Shown here piece by piece: positions 57,049 to 64,000 of a DNA stretch of 64,000 nt. A program made the position numbers and the translations under genes. The notes beneath the pieces were generated by a model, which searched no databases, was not told the DNA's origin, and was given only the letters and a program-made list of their open reading frames with translations. The number at the start of each line of letters is the position of its first letter. Positions within the stretch are counted from its first letter, which is position 1. The stretch lies in the NCBI RefSeq assembly GCF_000287335.1, contig NC_018419.1, positions 496,001-560,000 on the forward strand, in the 5' to 3' direction. Origin of the DNA: a secondary endosymbiont of Ctenarytaina eucalypti. GTDB taxonomy: Bacteria > Pseudomonadota > Gammaproteobacteria > Enterobacterales > Enterobacteriaceae.

Positions 57049-57996
57049 GTGAGCATTGCTATTATTATTGGCACTCACGGGTTAGCGGCCGAGCAATTAC
57101 TAAAAACAACCGAAATGATTTTAGGCACGCAGGAAAACGTGGCCTGGATCGATTTCGTCCCCGGCGAAAACGCTGAAACATTAATTAAAAAATATGCGGC
57201 TCGTCTAGCATCTCTTGAAACGACAGAAGGAGTGTTATTTCTAGTCGATACCTGGGGGGGGAGTCCGTTTAATGCAGCTAGCCGGATTGTACTCGATAAA
57301 GAGAATCATGAAGTCGTGACGGGTGTTAATATCCCTATGCTGGCGGAAACATTTATGGCTCGCGACGATACCCCTACCTTTCAGGAACTTGTTGGTATCG
57401 CAGTAGAAACCGGTCGTGTTGGCGTAAGAGCTCTGAAAACCGTGCAACTGACGCCGGCACCGATACGCGCAACCTCATCATCGATGTCCGCCCGATCAGA
57501 GGGTCACATGAGCATTGGTTTAGCTCGCATTGACGACCGTCTTATTCACGGCCAAGTAGCCACTTGCTGGACGAAGGAAACCAACGTTAAACGCATTATC
57601 GTAGTCAGCGACGAAGTAGCCGCAGATAAAGTGCGAAAAACTCTACTCACCCAGGTAGCGCCTCCTGGAGTCACAGCCCATGTAGTTGACGTAGCCAAAG
57701 CTATCCGCGTTTACAATAACCCGAAATATGCGAATGACCGCGTCATGCTGTTATTTACCAACCCAGTCGACGTCCTACGTCTCATTGAAGGGGGTGTCGC
57801 GATTACGTCTGTTAATATTGGTGGTATGGCCTTCCGGCAGGGAAAAACCCAAGTGAACCATGCTGTATCGGTAGAAGAAAAGGACATTGAGGCGTTCAAT
57901 AAACTCAATGAGCGCGGTATTGAACTAGAAGTGCGTAAAGTTTCCAGCGATTCCGCGCTGAACATGATGGATTTAATTAAAAAACTCAGCCGATAA
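57049..57996 (+). CDS. manX: Mannose-type PTS component EIIAB
   Basis: Carries phosphate from HPr to the incoming sugar (mannose, glucose, glucosamine and related hexoses). It starts with GTG behind a perfect AGGAGG site. 315 residues, E. coli 323. The IIA domain (1-about 130) has its phospho-histidine His10 in IIGTHGLAAEQ. The IIB domain (about 155-315) has His167 in IDDRLIHGQVAT. The Ala/Pro-rich linker of E. coli is shortened to about 20 residues (TPAPIRATSSSMSARSEGHM). First gene of manXYZ. EI and HPr, needed for function, are not in this window. Confidence 0.97.
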   Translation: MSIAIIIGTHGLAAEQLLKTTEMILGTQENVAWIDFVPGENAETLIKKYAARLASLETTEGVLFLVDTWGGSPFNAASRIVLDKENHEVVTGVNIPMLAETFMARDDTPTFQELVGIAVETGRVGVRALKTVQLTPAPIRATSSSMSARSEGHMSIGLARIDDRLIHGQVATCWTKETNVKRIIVVSDEVAADKVRKTLLTQVAPPGVTAHVVDVAKAIRVYNNPKYANDRVMLLFTNPVDVLRLIEGGVAITSVNIGGMAFRQGKTQVNHAVSVEEKDIEAFNKLNERGIELEVRKVSSDSALNMMDLIKKLSR

Positions 57997-58088
57997 GCCC
58001 GACGCCGAACTATTACCATTTATAATAGCGTCCCTTTACCTGACAACAGAGTCATCGCTCTACTGACTTAAGAGAGAGGATAGGTGCA

Positions 58089-58889
58089 ATGGAGATTAGC
58101 ACACTGCAAATTTTACTGATATTCATCGTCGCTTGTATTGCAGGAATGGGTTCGATTCTCGATGAATTTCAGTTCCATCGTCCGCTGGTGGCCTGTACCT
58201 TGATTGGTCTAGTCCTTGGCGACATGAAAACTGGTATCATCATCGGTGGAACATTAGAAATGATCGCGCTTGGCTGGATGAACATAGGAGCCGCAATCGC
58301 ACCGGATGCTGCCCTGGCCTCTATTATCTCTACCATACTAGTGATAGTAGGTCATCAAAGCGTTGGTGCCGGTATCGCGCTCGCCATACCACTCGCGGCC
58401 GCAGGACAAGTGCTAACTATCATTGTACGTACCATTACTGTTGCTTTTCAGCACGCCGCCGATAGCGCCGCCGAACGCGGCAATCTGACTGCTCTGAGCT
58501 GGATACACGTTTCGGCACTGGTGCTGCAGGCAATGCGTATTGCTATTCCTGCGGTAATCGTTGGTGTATCGGTTGGTACCGAAGCCGTACACAATATGCT
58601 AAGATCGATTCCAGATGTCGTCACCAGCGGACTCAATATCGCTGGCGGTATCATTGTAGTTGTTGGTTATGCGATGGTAATCAACATGATGCGTGCTGGC
58701 TATTTGATGCCTTTCTTATATCTCGGTTTCGTCACTGCAGCATTTACTAGCTTTAACTTGGTGGCGCTAGGGGTGATCGGCGTGGTCATGGCCATGATCT
58801 ATATCCAGCTCAACCCACGCTACAATCAGATTGCAGGAAAGGCCGCACAGGATCAGACTGCTAAAGAGCTCGATAATGAACTGGATTAA
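58089..58889 (+). CDS. manY: Mannose-type PTS membrane component EIIC
   Basis: Integral membrane subunit that, with ManZ, forms the sugar channel. 266 residues, the E. coli length. Conserved stretches are IAGMGSILDEFQFHRPLVAC, GDMKTGIIIGGTLEMIALGW and MNIGAAIAPDAALASIIST. It starts 93 bases after manX with an AGAGG site and ends 12 bases before the manZ start. ManYZ also serve as receptor for lambda DNA entry and for some bacteriocins in free-living relatives. No decay visible. Confidence 0.97.
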   Translation: MEISTLQILLIFIVACIAGMGSILDEFQFHRPLVACTLIGLVLGDMKTGIIIGGTLEMIALGWMNIGAAIAPDAALASIISTILVIVGHQSVGAGIALAIPLAAAGQVLTIIVRTITVAFQHAADSAAERGNLTALSWIHVSALVLQAMRIAIPAVIVGVSVGTEAVHNMLRSIPDVVTSGLNIAGGIIVVVGYAMVINMMRAGYLMPFLYLGFVTAAFTSFNLVALGVIGVVMAMIYIQLNPRYNQIAGKAAQDQTAKELDNELD

Positions 58890-58901
58890 TAGGTGAAAGC
58901 A

Positions 58902-59753
58902 ATGGTCGACACTACAACAGCTAAAGGTCAAAAGAAACTAACGCGAGGCGATATACGCGGCGTCTTTATGCGCTCTAATCTGTTCCAGGGCTCCTGGAAC
59001 TTTGAACGCATGCAGGCACTCGGTTTTTGTTTTTCGATGGTGCCAGTAATTCGTCGCCTATATCCGGAAAATAATGACGACCGCAAGCAGGCAATCAAAC
59101 GACATCTGGAGTTCTTTAACACGCACCCCTATGTAGCAGCACCGGTATTGGGCGTCACCATGGCCATGGAAGAACAGCGCGCCAACGGTGCCCCGATTGA
59201 TGATGCTGCCATCAACGGCATCAAAGTCGGCTTAATGGGCCCGCTGGCAGGGGTCGGTGACCCTATCTTCTGGGGCACAGTTCGACCGGTATTTGCTGCC
59301 CTAGGCGCTGGCATCGCCATGAGCGGCAGTCTGCTCGGGCCTATGCTGTTTTTTATTTTGTTTAACCTGATCCGCATAACAACCCATTATTACGGGGTGG
59401 CATATGGCTACCGTAAAGGGCTCAATATTGTTAATGATATTAGCGGTGGCTTCCTTCAAAAATTAACGGAAGGGGCCTCGATCCTCGGACTGTTTGTTAT
59501 GGGGGCATTGGTCAATAAATGGACCCATGTCAATATCCCTTGTGTAGTATCCCGCATCACTAACATCGAGGGGCAAACTACCGTCACCACAGTCCAGACG
59601 ATTCTAGATCAACTGATGCCAGGACTGGTTCCGCTATTACTTACCTTCGGCTGTATGTGGCTTCTGCGCCGAAAAGTGAATGCACTATGGATTATTATGG
59701 GATTTTTCATCATTGGTATATTTGGCTACTGGACTGGATTGTTGGGCTTGTAA
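58902..59753 (+). CDS. manZ: Mannose-type PTS membrane component EIID
   Basis: Second membrane subunit of the mannose PTS. The ATG at 58902 (MVDTTTAKGQKKLTRGDIRG), with AGGTG upstream, fits the family start and gives 283 residues. A GTG three codons upstream is the other option. RSNLFQGSWNFERMQALGF, NGIKVGLMGPLAGVGDPIFW, TEGASILGLFVMGALVNKW and the C-terminal GYWTGLLGL are conserved. Intact, and followed by a yobD fossil in the ancestral place. Confidence 0.97.
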   Translation: MVDTTTAKGQKKLTRGDIRGVFMRSNLFQGSWNFERMQALGFCFSMVPVIRRLYPENNDDRKQAIKRHLEFFNTHPYVAAPVLGVTMAMEEQRANGAPIDDAAINGIKVGLMGPLAGVGDPIFWGTVRPVFAALGAGIAMSGSLLGPMLFFILFNLIRITTHYYGVAYGYRKGLNIVNDISGGFLQKLTEGASILGLFVMGALVNKWTHVNIPCVVSRITNIEGQTTVTTVQTILDQLMPGLVPLLLTFGCMWLLRRKVNALWIIMGFFIIGIFGYWTGLLGL

Positions 59754-59794
59754 GGACCATTCTTATCTAACCCGAGTTGTCTTCTCAATTTTTT

Positions 59795-60070
59795 CTTTTT
59801 TAGAAACGCGCTCGCTTATTATTGCACTGCTTTTCCCCGTTGTCTTTCATGTGTTCATCGTACATTACAGGGGCCACGCGACATGAGTCTTCTATGCGTT
59901 TCTCGGCCCCGAGGGGTTTTGTTCTTGAATGGCCTAACATCTATTATCTTACTGTGTGATAAGAAGAATAATAATGCGAAACAATATTACGATGAGAATA
60001 TGATTCTTTTCTTTATATCAGTCGATAGCAACAAATATCATTTATTTCAAATCTTTAGCTTTTTGCCTTA
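59795..60070 (+). pseudogene. yobD: Decayed yobD (manO), small membrane protein gene
   Basis: In E. coli yobD (DUF986, three membrane segments, function unclear) follows manZ. Here the plus strand reads LIIALLFPVVFHVFIVHYRGHAT (compare LAFAIYDQFIMPRRNGPT). After a frame change it continues SRPRGVLFLNGLTSIILLCD (compare [20 protein letters not shown]) and ends with hydrophobic ILFFISVDSNKYHLFQIF. The start is gone and about half the gene at the 3' end is missing; can begins at 60144. Confidence 0.6.
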
Positions 60071-60143
60071 AAAACACTCAGGTTCACTGCAGCAATAGCA
60101 TAAAATCTATTTACTTCAAAAAAATTATGAGCTCTTCAGATCA

Positions 60144-60791
60144 ATGAAAGACATTGCAACCCTCTTCAGTAACAACCGAGATTGGTCTAAGCTTCTTCAC
60201 GAAGAAGACCCTGATTTTTTTGAGAGACTCTCTCTGGCACAAAAACCGCGTTTTTTATGGATTGGCTGTTCCGATAGCCGTGTACCGGCAGAAACATTAA
60301 CCGGGATGGAACCAGGTGAACTCTTTGTGCATCGCAATGTCACGAACCTAGTTATTCATACAGATCTCAATTGCCTATCAGTCGTGCAATATGCAGTAGA
60401 CGTGCTAGAGGTGAAGCATATTATTATCTGTGGTCATTACGGCTGCGGCGGCATACAAGCGGCCATCAATAATTCCGAAATAGGGCTAATCGATAACTGG
60501 CTTTTACATATCCGTGATTTGTGGTACAAACATAGCTCACTACTTGGCGCAAAAAACCCCGAGAAGCGCGTAAACATCCTCAGCGAAATTAATGTGATAG
60601 AGCAGGTATATAATCTAGGACATTCGACTATTATGCGCTCTGCGTGGAGACGGGGACAAAACGTGGTTATTCACGGATGGGTGTACGCCCTGCACGACGG
60701 ACTGCTGCACGATCTACAGATGACCGCCACCAGTCGCGAAATACTGGAACAACGTTATCGTCAGGGAATATCTACTCTACTATATCGCTGA
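60144..60791 (+). CDS. can: Beta-class carbonic anhydrase
   Basis: Interconverts CO2 and bicarbonate, feeding carboxylases such as acetyl-CoA carboxylase and carbamoyl-phosphate synthetase. 215 residues, E. coli 220, with the last few residues missing. The zinc and dyad residues are intact: Cys42 and Asp44 in [10 protein letters not shown], His98 and Cys101 in [28 protein letters not shown] and [13 protein letters not shown] are conserved. The ATG has no strong ribosome binding site. It is not next to hpt as in E. coli, so it has moved. Confidence 0.97.
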   Translation: MKDIATLFSNNRDWSKLLHEEDPDFFERLSLAQKPRFLWIGCSDSRVPAETLTGMEPGELFVHRNVTNLVIHTDLNCLSVVQYAVDVLEVKHIIICGHYGCGGIQAAINNSEIGLIDNWLLHIRDLWYKHSSLLGAKNPEKRVNILSEINVIEQVYNLGHSTIMRSAWRRGQNVVIHGWVYALHDGLLHDLQMTATSREILEQRYRQGISTLLYR

Positions 60792-61236
60792 AGCAGCAAC
60801 ACTTCCCAGCGATCTCCTTCACGCTTAACTTCTAATCTTGACACACCTGATGAGCACATTACAGTATAAACAGGTGGATACTGCGTGATATTAAGCTGAA
60901 TAGAATCCCCTCCTTAACTGTACTCTTCCCGTCTCATATGGGAGAAAATTACACGGTAACACACCCTCGCATACTTGAACACCTGGCCGGAATGAGACAC
61001 TTATACAGTGCCATCTGCTGCGCTCCAGCTATATTAAAAAATTAAGTTCACACCGAAAGGCTTGATAGTTTATTTACCTAACCACAAGATATTTTAAAAT
61101 GCATGCTGATCTGGGATTTTCTGGCTTGTTACGAGGGCGCGCTGCATCATATTCAATTCTAGGGACTTCTCATTTTATAGTGCCAATGGCATGAAATATT
61201 TTCATTCGCAAAAGAGCTCGGGAGATCAACACAAGT
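60792..61236. other. Spacer between can and yqjA (convergent)
   Basis: 445 bases between two convergent genes. In E. coli mzrA follows yqjA; I could not read a convincing mzrA remnant on the minus strand. No clear terminator hairpin with T-run was found for either gene. Confidence 0.45.
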
Positions 61237-61911
61237 TCATGATTCTTTATTTAAATCAGTGACACGTTTACGGCGCCAAATTAAGAACAGCGAACTCAGC
61301 AGTCCAATCGTTAATAATGCCAATGGCAGCAGCATCAAGCATAGCATCACACGCTCCTCATAACGCTGAAAAATACGTGTCTTCCCGAGAATAAACCCAA
61401 GTAGAGTTAAAACAGATACCCATAGAAAAGCACTGAACCAGTTGAAAAAATGAAACCTCGCACTTCCTAGCCCAGATAAACCGGCGATCGTTGGCAGTAA
61501 AGTACGCACAAACGCGATAAATCTGCCAATAAGCAAAGCCGAAAGCCCATGGCGATGAAACATCCGGTATGCCTGTTGATGATAATGGGCTGGAAAATGT
61601 GCCATCCAGGTCTTAACTACCCGGTTATTTTCCAGCCACTTTCCCTGCATGTAGCTGATCCAGCTGCCTAAACTAGCAGCGACGGTCAGAAGCATAAGCA
61701 CTAGAGGGAAATTCAGCGTTTCTTTTGCAATCAGGACACCTATCAATATCAATAAACTGTCTCCGGGTAAAAAAGCTGCAGGTAGCAATCCATTCTCTAA
61801 AAAAAGAATGATAAAGACCAAAAAATAAATTGTCCAAACTAGGTTAGAGTCAGCAAGTGTTTCAAAATCCTGTTGCCAGAAAAAGCACAATAGTTCTTTA
61901 CAGATATCCAT
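61237..61911 (-). CDS. yqjA: DedA-family inner-membrane protein, YqjA type
   Basis: DedA proteins are needed for membrane-potential homeostasis and envelope integrity, and the family includes undecaprenyl-phosphate flippases. The ATG at 61911 has GAGGAG seven bases upstream and gives 224 residues (E. coli YqjA 220). QQDFETLADSNLVW and the family blocks LFLENGLLPAAFLPGDSLLI and GRFIAFVRTLLPTIAGLSGL with its essential arginines are intact. It is closer to YqjA than to the paralogue YghB at the N-terminus and in LPAHYHQQA. Five or so membrane segments; basic C-terminal tail. Confidence 0.9.
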   Translation of the reverse strand: MDICKELLCFFWQQDFETLADSNLVWTIYFLVFIILFLENGLLPAAFLPGDSLLILIGVLIAKETLNFPLVLMLLTVAASLGSWISYMQGKWLENNRVVKTWMAHFPAHYHQQAYRMFHRHGLSALLIGRFIAFVRTLLPTIAGLSGLGSARFHFFNWFSAFLWVSVLTLLGFILGKTRIFQRYEERVMLCLMLLPLALLTIGLLSSLFLIWRRKRVTDLNKES

Positions 61912-63610
61912 GGTGTATCTCCTCAAATCATTGAGGGCACCTCACATACTCCCCCCCTCTGACGCCTCGGGACCGATTGAGCGCGCTTATAGGGTTATCG
62001 CTTCGGTACGGAGCCAAGTAACAATCTTATCAGCAGCGTAGCCTTGAGAAAGATGCTTCTCTATCTACACCAAAAACCCTTCACTTTTACTATAGTGAGA
62101 AAGGATGCCTGAAAAAGCGCAGGGGGGGGAGCGAAAGCGCACTAGGGACAGCAGGTAGAATATAAACCTTGCATTCACTATAACAAAACCAACTCTACTG
62201 AGATAGAGCAGTAGAGCTAAAAATAGATTTTACTCAAACGTGATCATAGTGATAGCATAGTCATACATCATTCGACCAATGCATCATCCATGGTTTATAA
62301 TTTTAAAATCTGTAGTAAATGAAATATCCAGATACTGTTCATGCATAAATGTTTATAGACAATACGTTTGATCTCTGTTCTACCGATGCTGATAAGACCT
62401 ACCTTCATGCTATTACATTTTATCGGTCAGTCGATTAATTCATCCGATAGCATAAAACATGTTTATTCAAACATTCTGCCCAGCAAGCGTTGCTTTCAAC
62501 AACGTGTTGTCATCTTTATTAAGTACATCAGATCAAGAGAGAGGCACTATGCAGCAGTTTAGAATTAGTAACTAGTCTCTTTATAAACAGATCCTTAAGT
62601 AGAACGAAAGCTCTAAAAGTATTAGCGGATAATGCTGTTAGTGCTACCCCTTTGGCAGAGAAAGAAATGTAATCATCTGTTCAGATTTATCCCACACCTT
62701 TGGATAGTCATATCATGCGTGCCCAAAGGCTGACGATTTGATAAAGCAAAGCTAGCGGGAAATCTAATAGGCGGCGCCTAACGGCTCTATCGACACACAT
62801 GACGGAGAGAATGCGTTGCTTAGAAATTAAATATGATTGATGATCTCGCCTTAATAAGTTAGCTTTTGAGGTCCGAAGCGAGCGCAATACTTAGAAAAAG
62901 ACACCGGGATATTATCAATGTTTATTAGCTATAAAATAGGCATGTTTTCATTCAAAACGTTTTTTAGTCGGGGCGCTATCTGGAGTCTAGATGAGTCTCT
63001 AATGTATCACAAGGCATGGTAATCACTAACGATTACATTAGTTTAGAAACCCTCCTAACATTATCTGTATCACATAATAATGCCACTGACAGGAAATTCG
63101 TCATATAGTCTAATCCCCCCGCAAAGTTCTAGGTCACTAAGGTTGTTATGTTAACTATTAGCGTTGTTATAGAAACCACGTATGGACATAAATGCAATAA
63201 GCTGCATTAAAGATTGCAGAAAATATCGAGTTTATGAATCCAGCTATAACCTATCCTAACTGTAAGGCATCAGATTAGTTTCAAATACCCCTATTCGCGC
63301 TATCTTCACTCGGCTCACGACTTCTATGCTTCTCTCCTTGGCAGAAAGCGTTATTTCCCCTTTCTCATCGCGAGTAAGCACGATAGCGAACAAAAAGCAT
63401 CCTTAACAATTGAACGCTTAGGATATAGGTACTGATATACTAACTGCTTAAATTATCATTAGGATTACAAACATCAGGGCTCATTTTATTTTAAAAAGAC
63501 TTTTGTAGTTTTAATGCTACTAAGAGGCTACGAGTGGCTAGGGTCAACAAAAACCGTAGAAGCATCCGGAACCCTAAGGTCCCCCGCAGAGCTAAGGGGA
63601 AGACAAAAAA
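61912..63610. other. Gene-free spacer between yqjA and the transketolase gene
   Basis: About 1.7 kb, AT-rich. In several Enterobacterales epd would follow tktA here; I could not recognise epd. A 45-codon minus-strand frame near 63256-63395 (LTRDEKGEITLSAKERSIEV) reads like protein but is not identifiable. Nothing else supportable. Confidence 0.45.
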
Positions 63611-64000
63611 TTATTTCAGCAGTAGACGTGCTATTCTCAGCACGTTTTCGACGGTAAAGCCGAAAAACTTGAACAATTCTTCTGCCGGCGCTGATGCTCC
63701 AAAGGTGGTCATGCCAATAATTTTCCCCTTCAGACCAACGTATTTGTACCAGTAATCTGTAATACCAGCCTCAATGGCGATACGAGCCGTCACTTCTTTC
63801 GGCAATACCGACTCTCGATATGCCCCGTCCTGTGCATCAAAAACATCGGTGGAGGGCAGTGATACCACTCGCACCTTGCGATCTTCATTCCTTAACTGTT
63901 GATATGCTTCCACTGCCAACTCCACTTCCGAACCAGTGGCAATAAGGATCAATTCTGGTTGCCCGGCGCAATCTTTAAGTACATAGCCGCCGCGGGCAAT
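63611..64000 (-). CDS. tktA: Transketolase, C-terminal part (runs off the window)
   Basis: Only the last 130 codons lie in the window; the 5' part continues past position 64000. The sequence from [20 protein letters not shown] through [54 protein letters not shown] and the end [12 protein letters not shown] is the transketolase C-terminal domain. It is closest to TktA, though TktB cannot be excluded. Transketolase links the pentose phosphate pathway to glycolysis and supplies erythrose 4-phosphate for aromatic synthesis. No damage in the visible part. Confidence 0.93.
   Translation of the reverse strand: MARGGYVLKDCAGQPELILIATGSEVELAVEAYQQLRNEDRKVRVVSLPSTDVFDAQDGAYRESVLPKEVTARIAIEAGITDYWYKYVGLKGKIIGMTTFGASAPAEELFKFFGFTVENVLRIARLLLK

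Noticed and set aside
62500-63600. epd fossil behind the transketolase gene
   Set aside because: The position fits some relatives, but neither the glyceraldehyde-phosphate-dehydrogenase-like start nor the catalytic cysteine motif could be found.
63534-63755. Arg/Lys-rich 73-codon plus-strand frame
   Set aside because: Most of it lies antisense to the transketolase 3' end; the basic start is probably a composition effect.

Overview
The window looks like the chromosome of a heritable, probably insect-associated gammaproteobacterial symbiont of the Enterobacterales, and a Sodalis-allied lineage is a reasonable guess. Every recognisable protein is closest in memory to its E. coli/Yersinia/Serratia counterpart, and gene order is largely enterobacterial (the dcw cluster with lpxC-secM-secA, uvrY-uvrC-pgsA, cysPTWA, yoaE next to manXYZ). 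Only about 53% of the window is intact coding sequence by my count of the accepted genes. The rest is AT-richer spacer in which decayed genes can still be recognised at their ancestral positions. I see no insertion sequence, prophage, CRISPR array, rRNA or toxin-antitoxin locus. The lineage assignment is inference; the decay pattern is seen directly.

Layout. 1-11 kb: hemB, proS, nadE, zapD and coaE separated by long gene-free stretches. 11-12 kb: a guaC fossil divergent from coaE. 13.8-36 kb: the minus-strand dcw/lpxC/sec block, reading from high to low coordinates: mraZ (fossil), rsmH, ftsL (fossil), ftsI (fossil), murE, murF, mraY, murD, ftsW (fossil), murG, murC, [ddlB absent], ftsQ (fossil), ftsA, ftsZ, lpxC, then dciA on the opposite strand, secM (decayed), secA and a doubtful mutT fossil. 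36-39.4 kb: gene desert with a trace of a LuxR-type helix-turn-helix. 39.4-45.9 kb: recD, pgsA, uvrC and a uvrY fossil. 48.5 kb: tRNA-Ser(GGA) with a good promoter. 49.4-53.2 kb: cysPTWA. 54.9-60.1 kb: yoaE divergent from manXYZ, with a yobD fossil behind manZ. 60.1-64 kb: can, yqjA and the 3' end of a transketolase gene running off the window.

How it fits together. All the cytoplasmic and lipid-linked peptidoglycan precursor steps encoded in this cluster except ddlB are intact (MurC, D, E, F, MraY, MurG), as are FtsZ, FtsA and ZapD. The septal synthase and its regulators (FtsW, FtsI, FtsQ, FtsL) are all broken. LpxC (lipid A), SecA (export), PgsA (phosphatidylglycerol), sulfate import, mannose-type PTS import, haem synthesis, NAD and CoA final steps and carbonic anhydrase remain. 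Regulators and salvage genes (guaC, uvrY, mraZ, secM, the LuxR trace) are the ones lost.

I did not find a novel defence or mobile system. The most unusual features are the selective loss of the septal peptidoglycan machinery inside an otherwise intact mur cluster, an ftsI remnant whose reading frame is still open for 475 codons although its active-site residues are gone, and non-consensus residues at conserved motifs of MurE, FtsA and MurC. Positions of fossils are approximate because their ends are not sharp.
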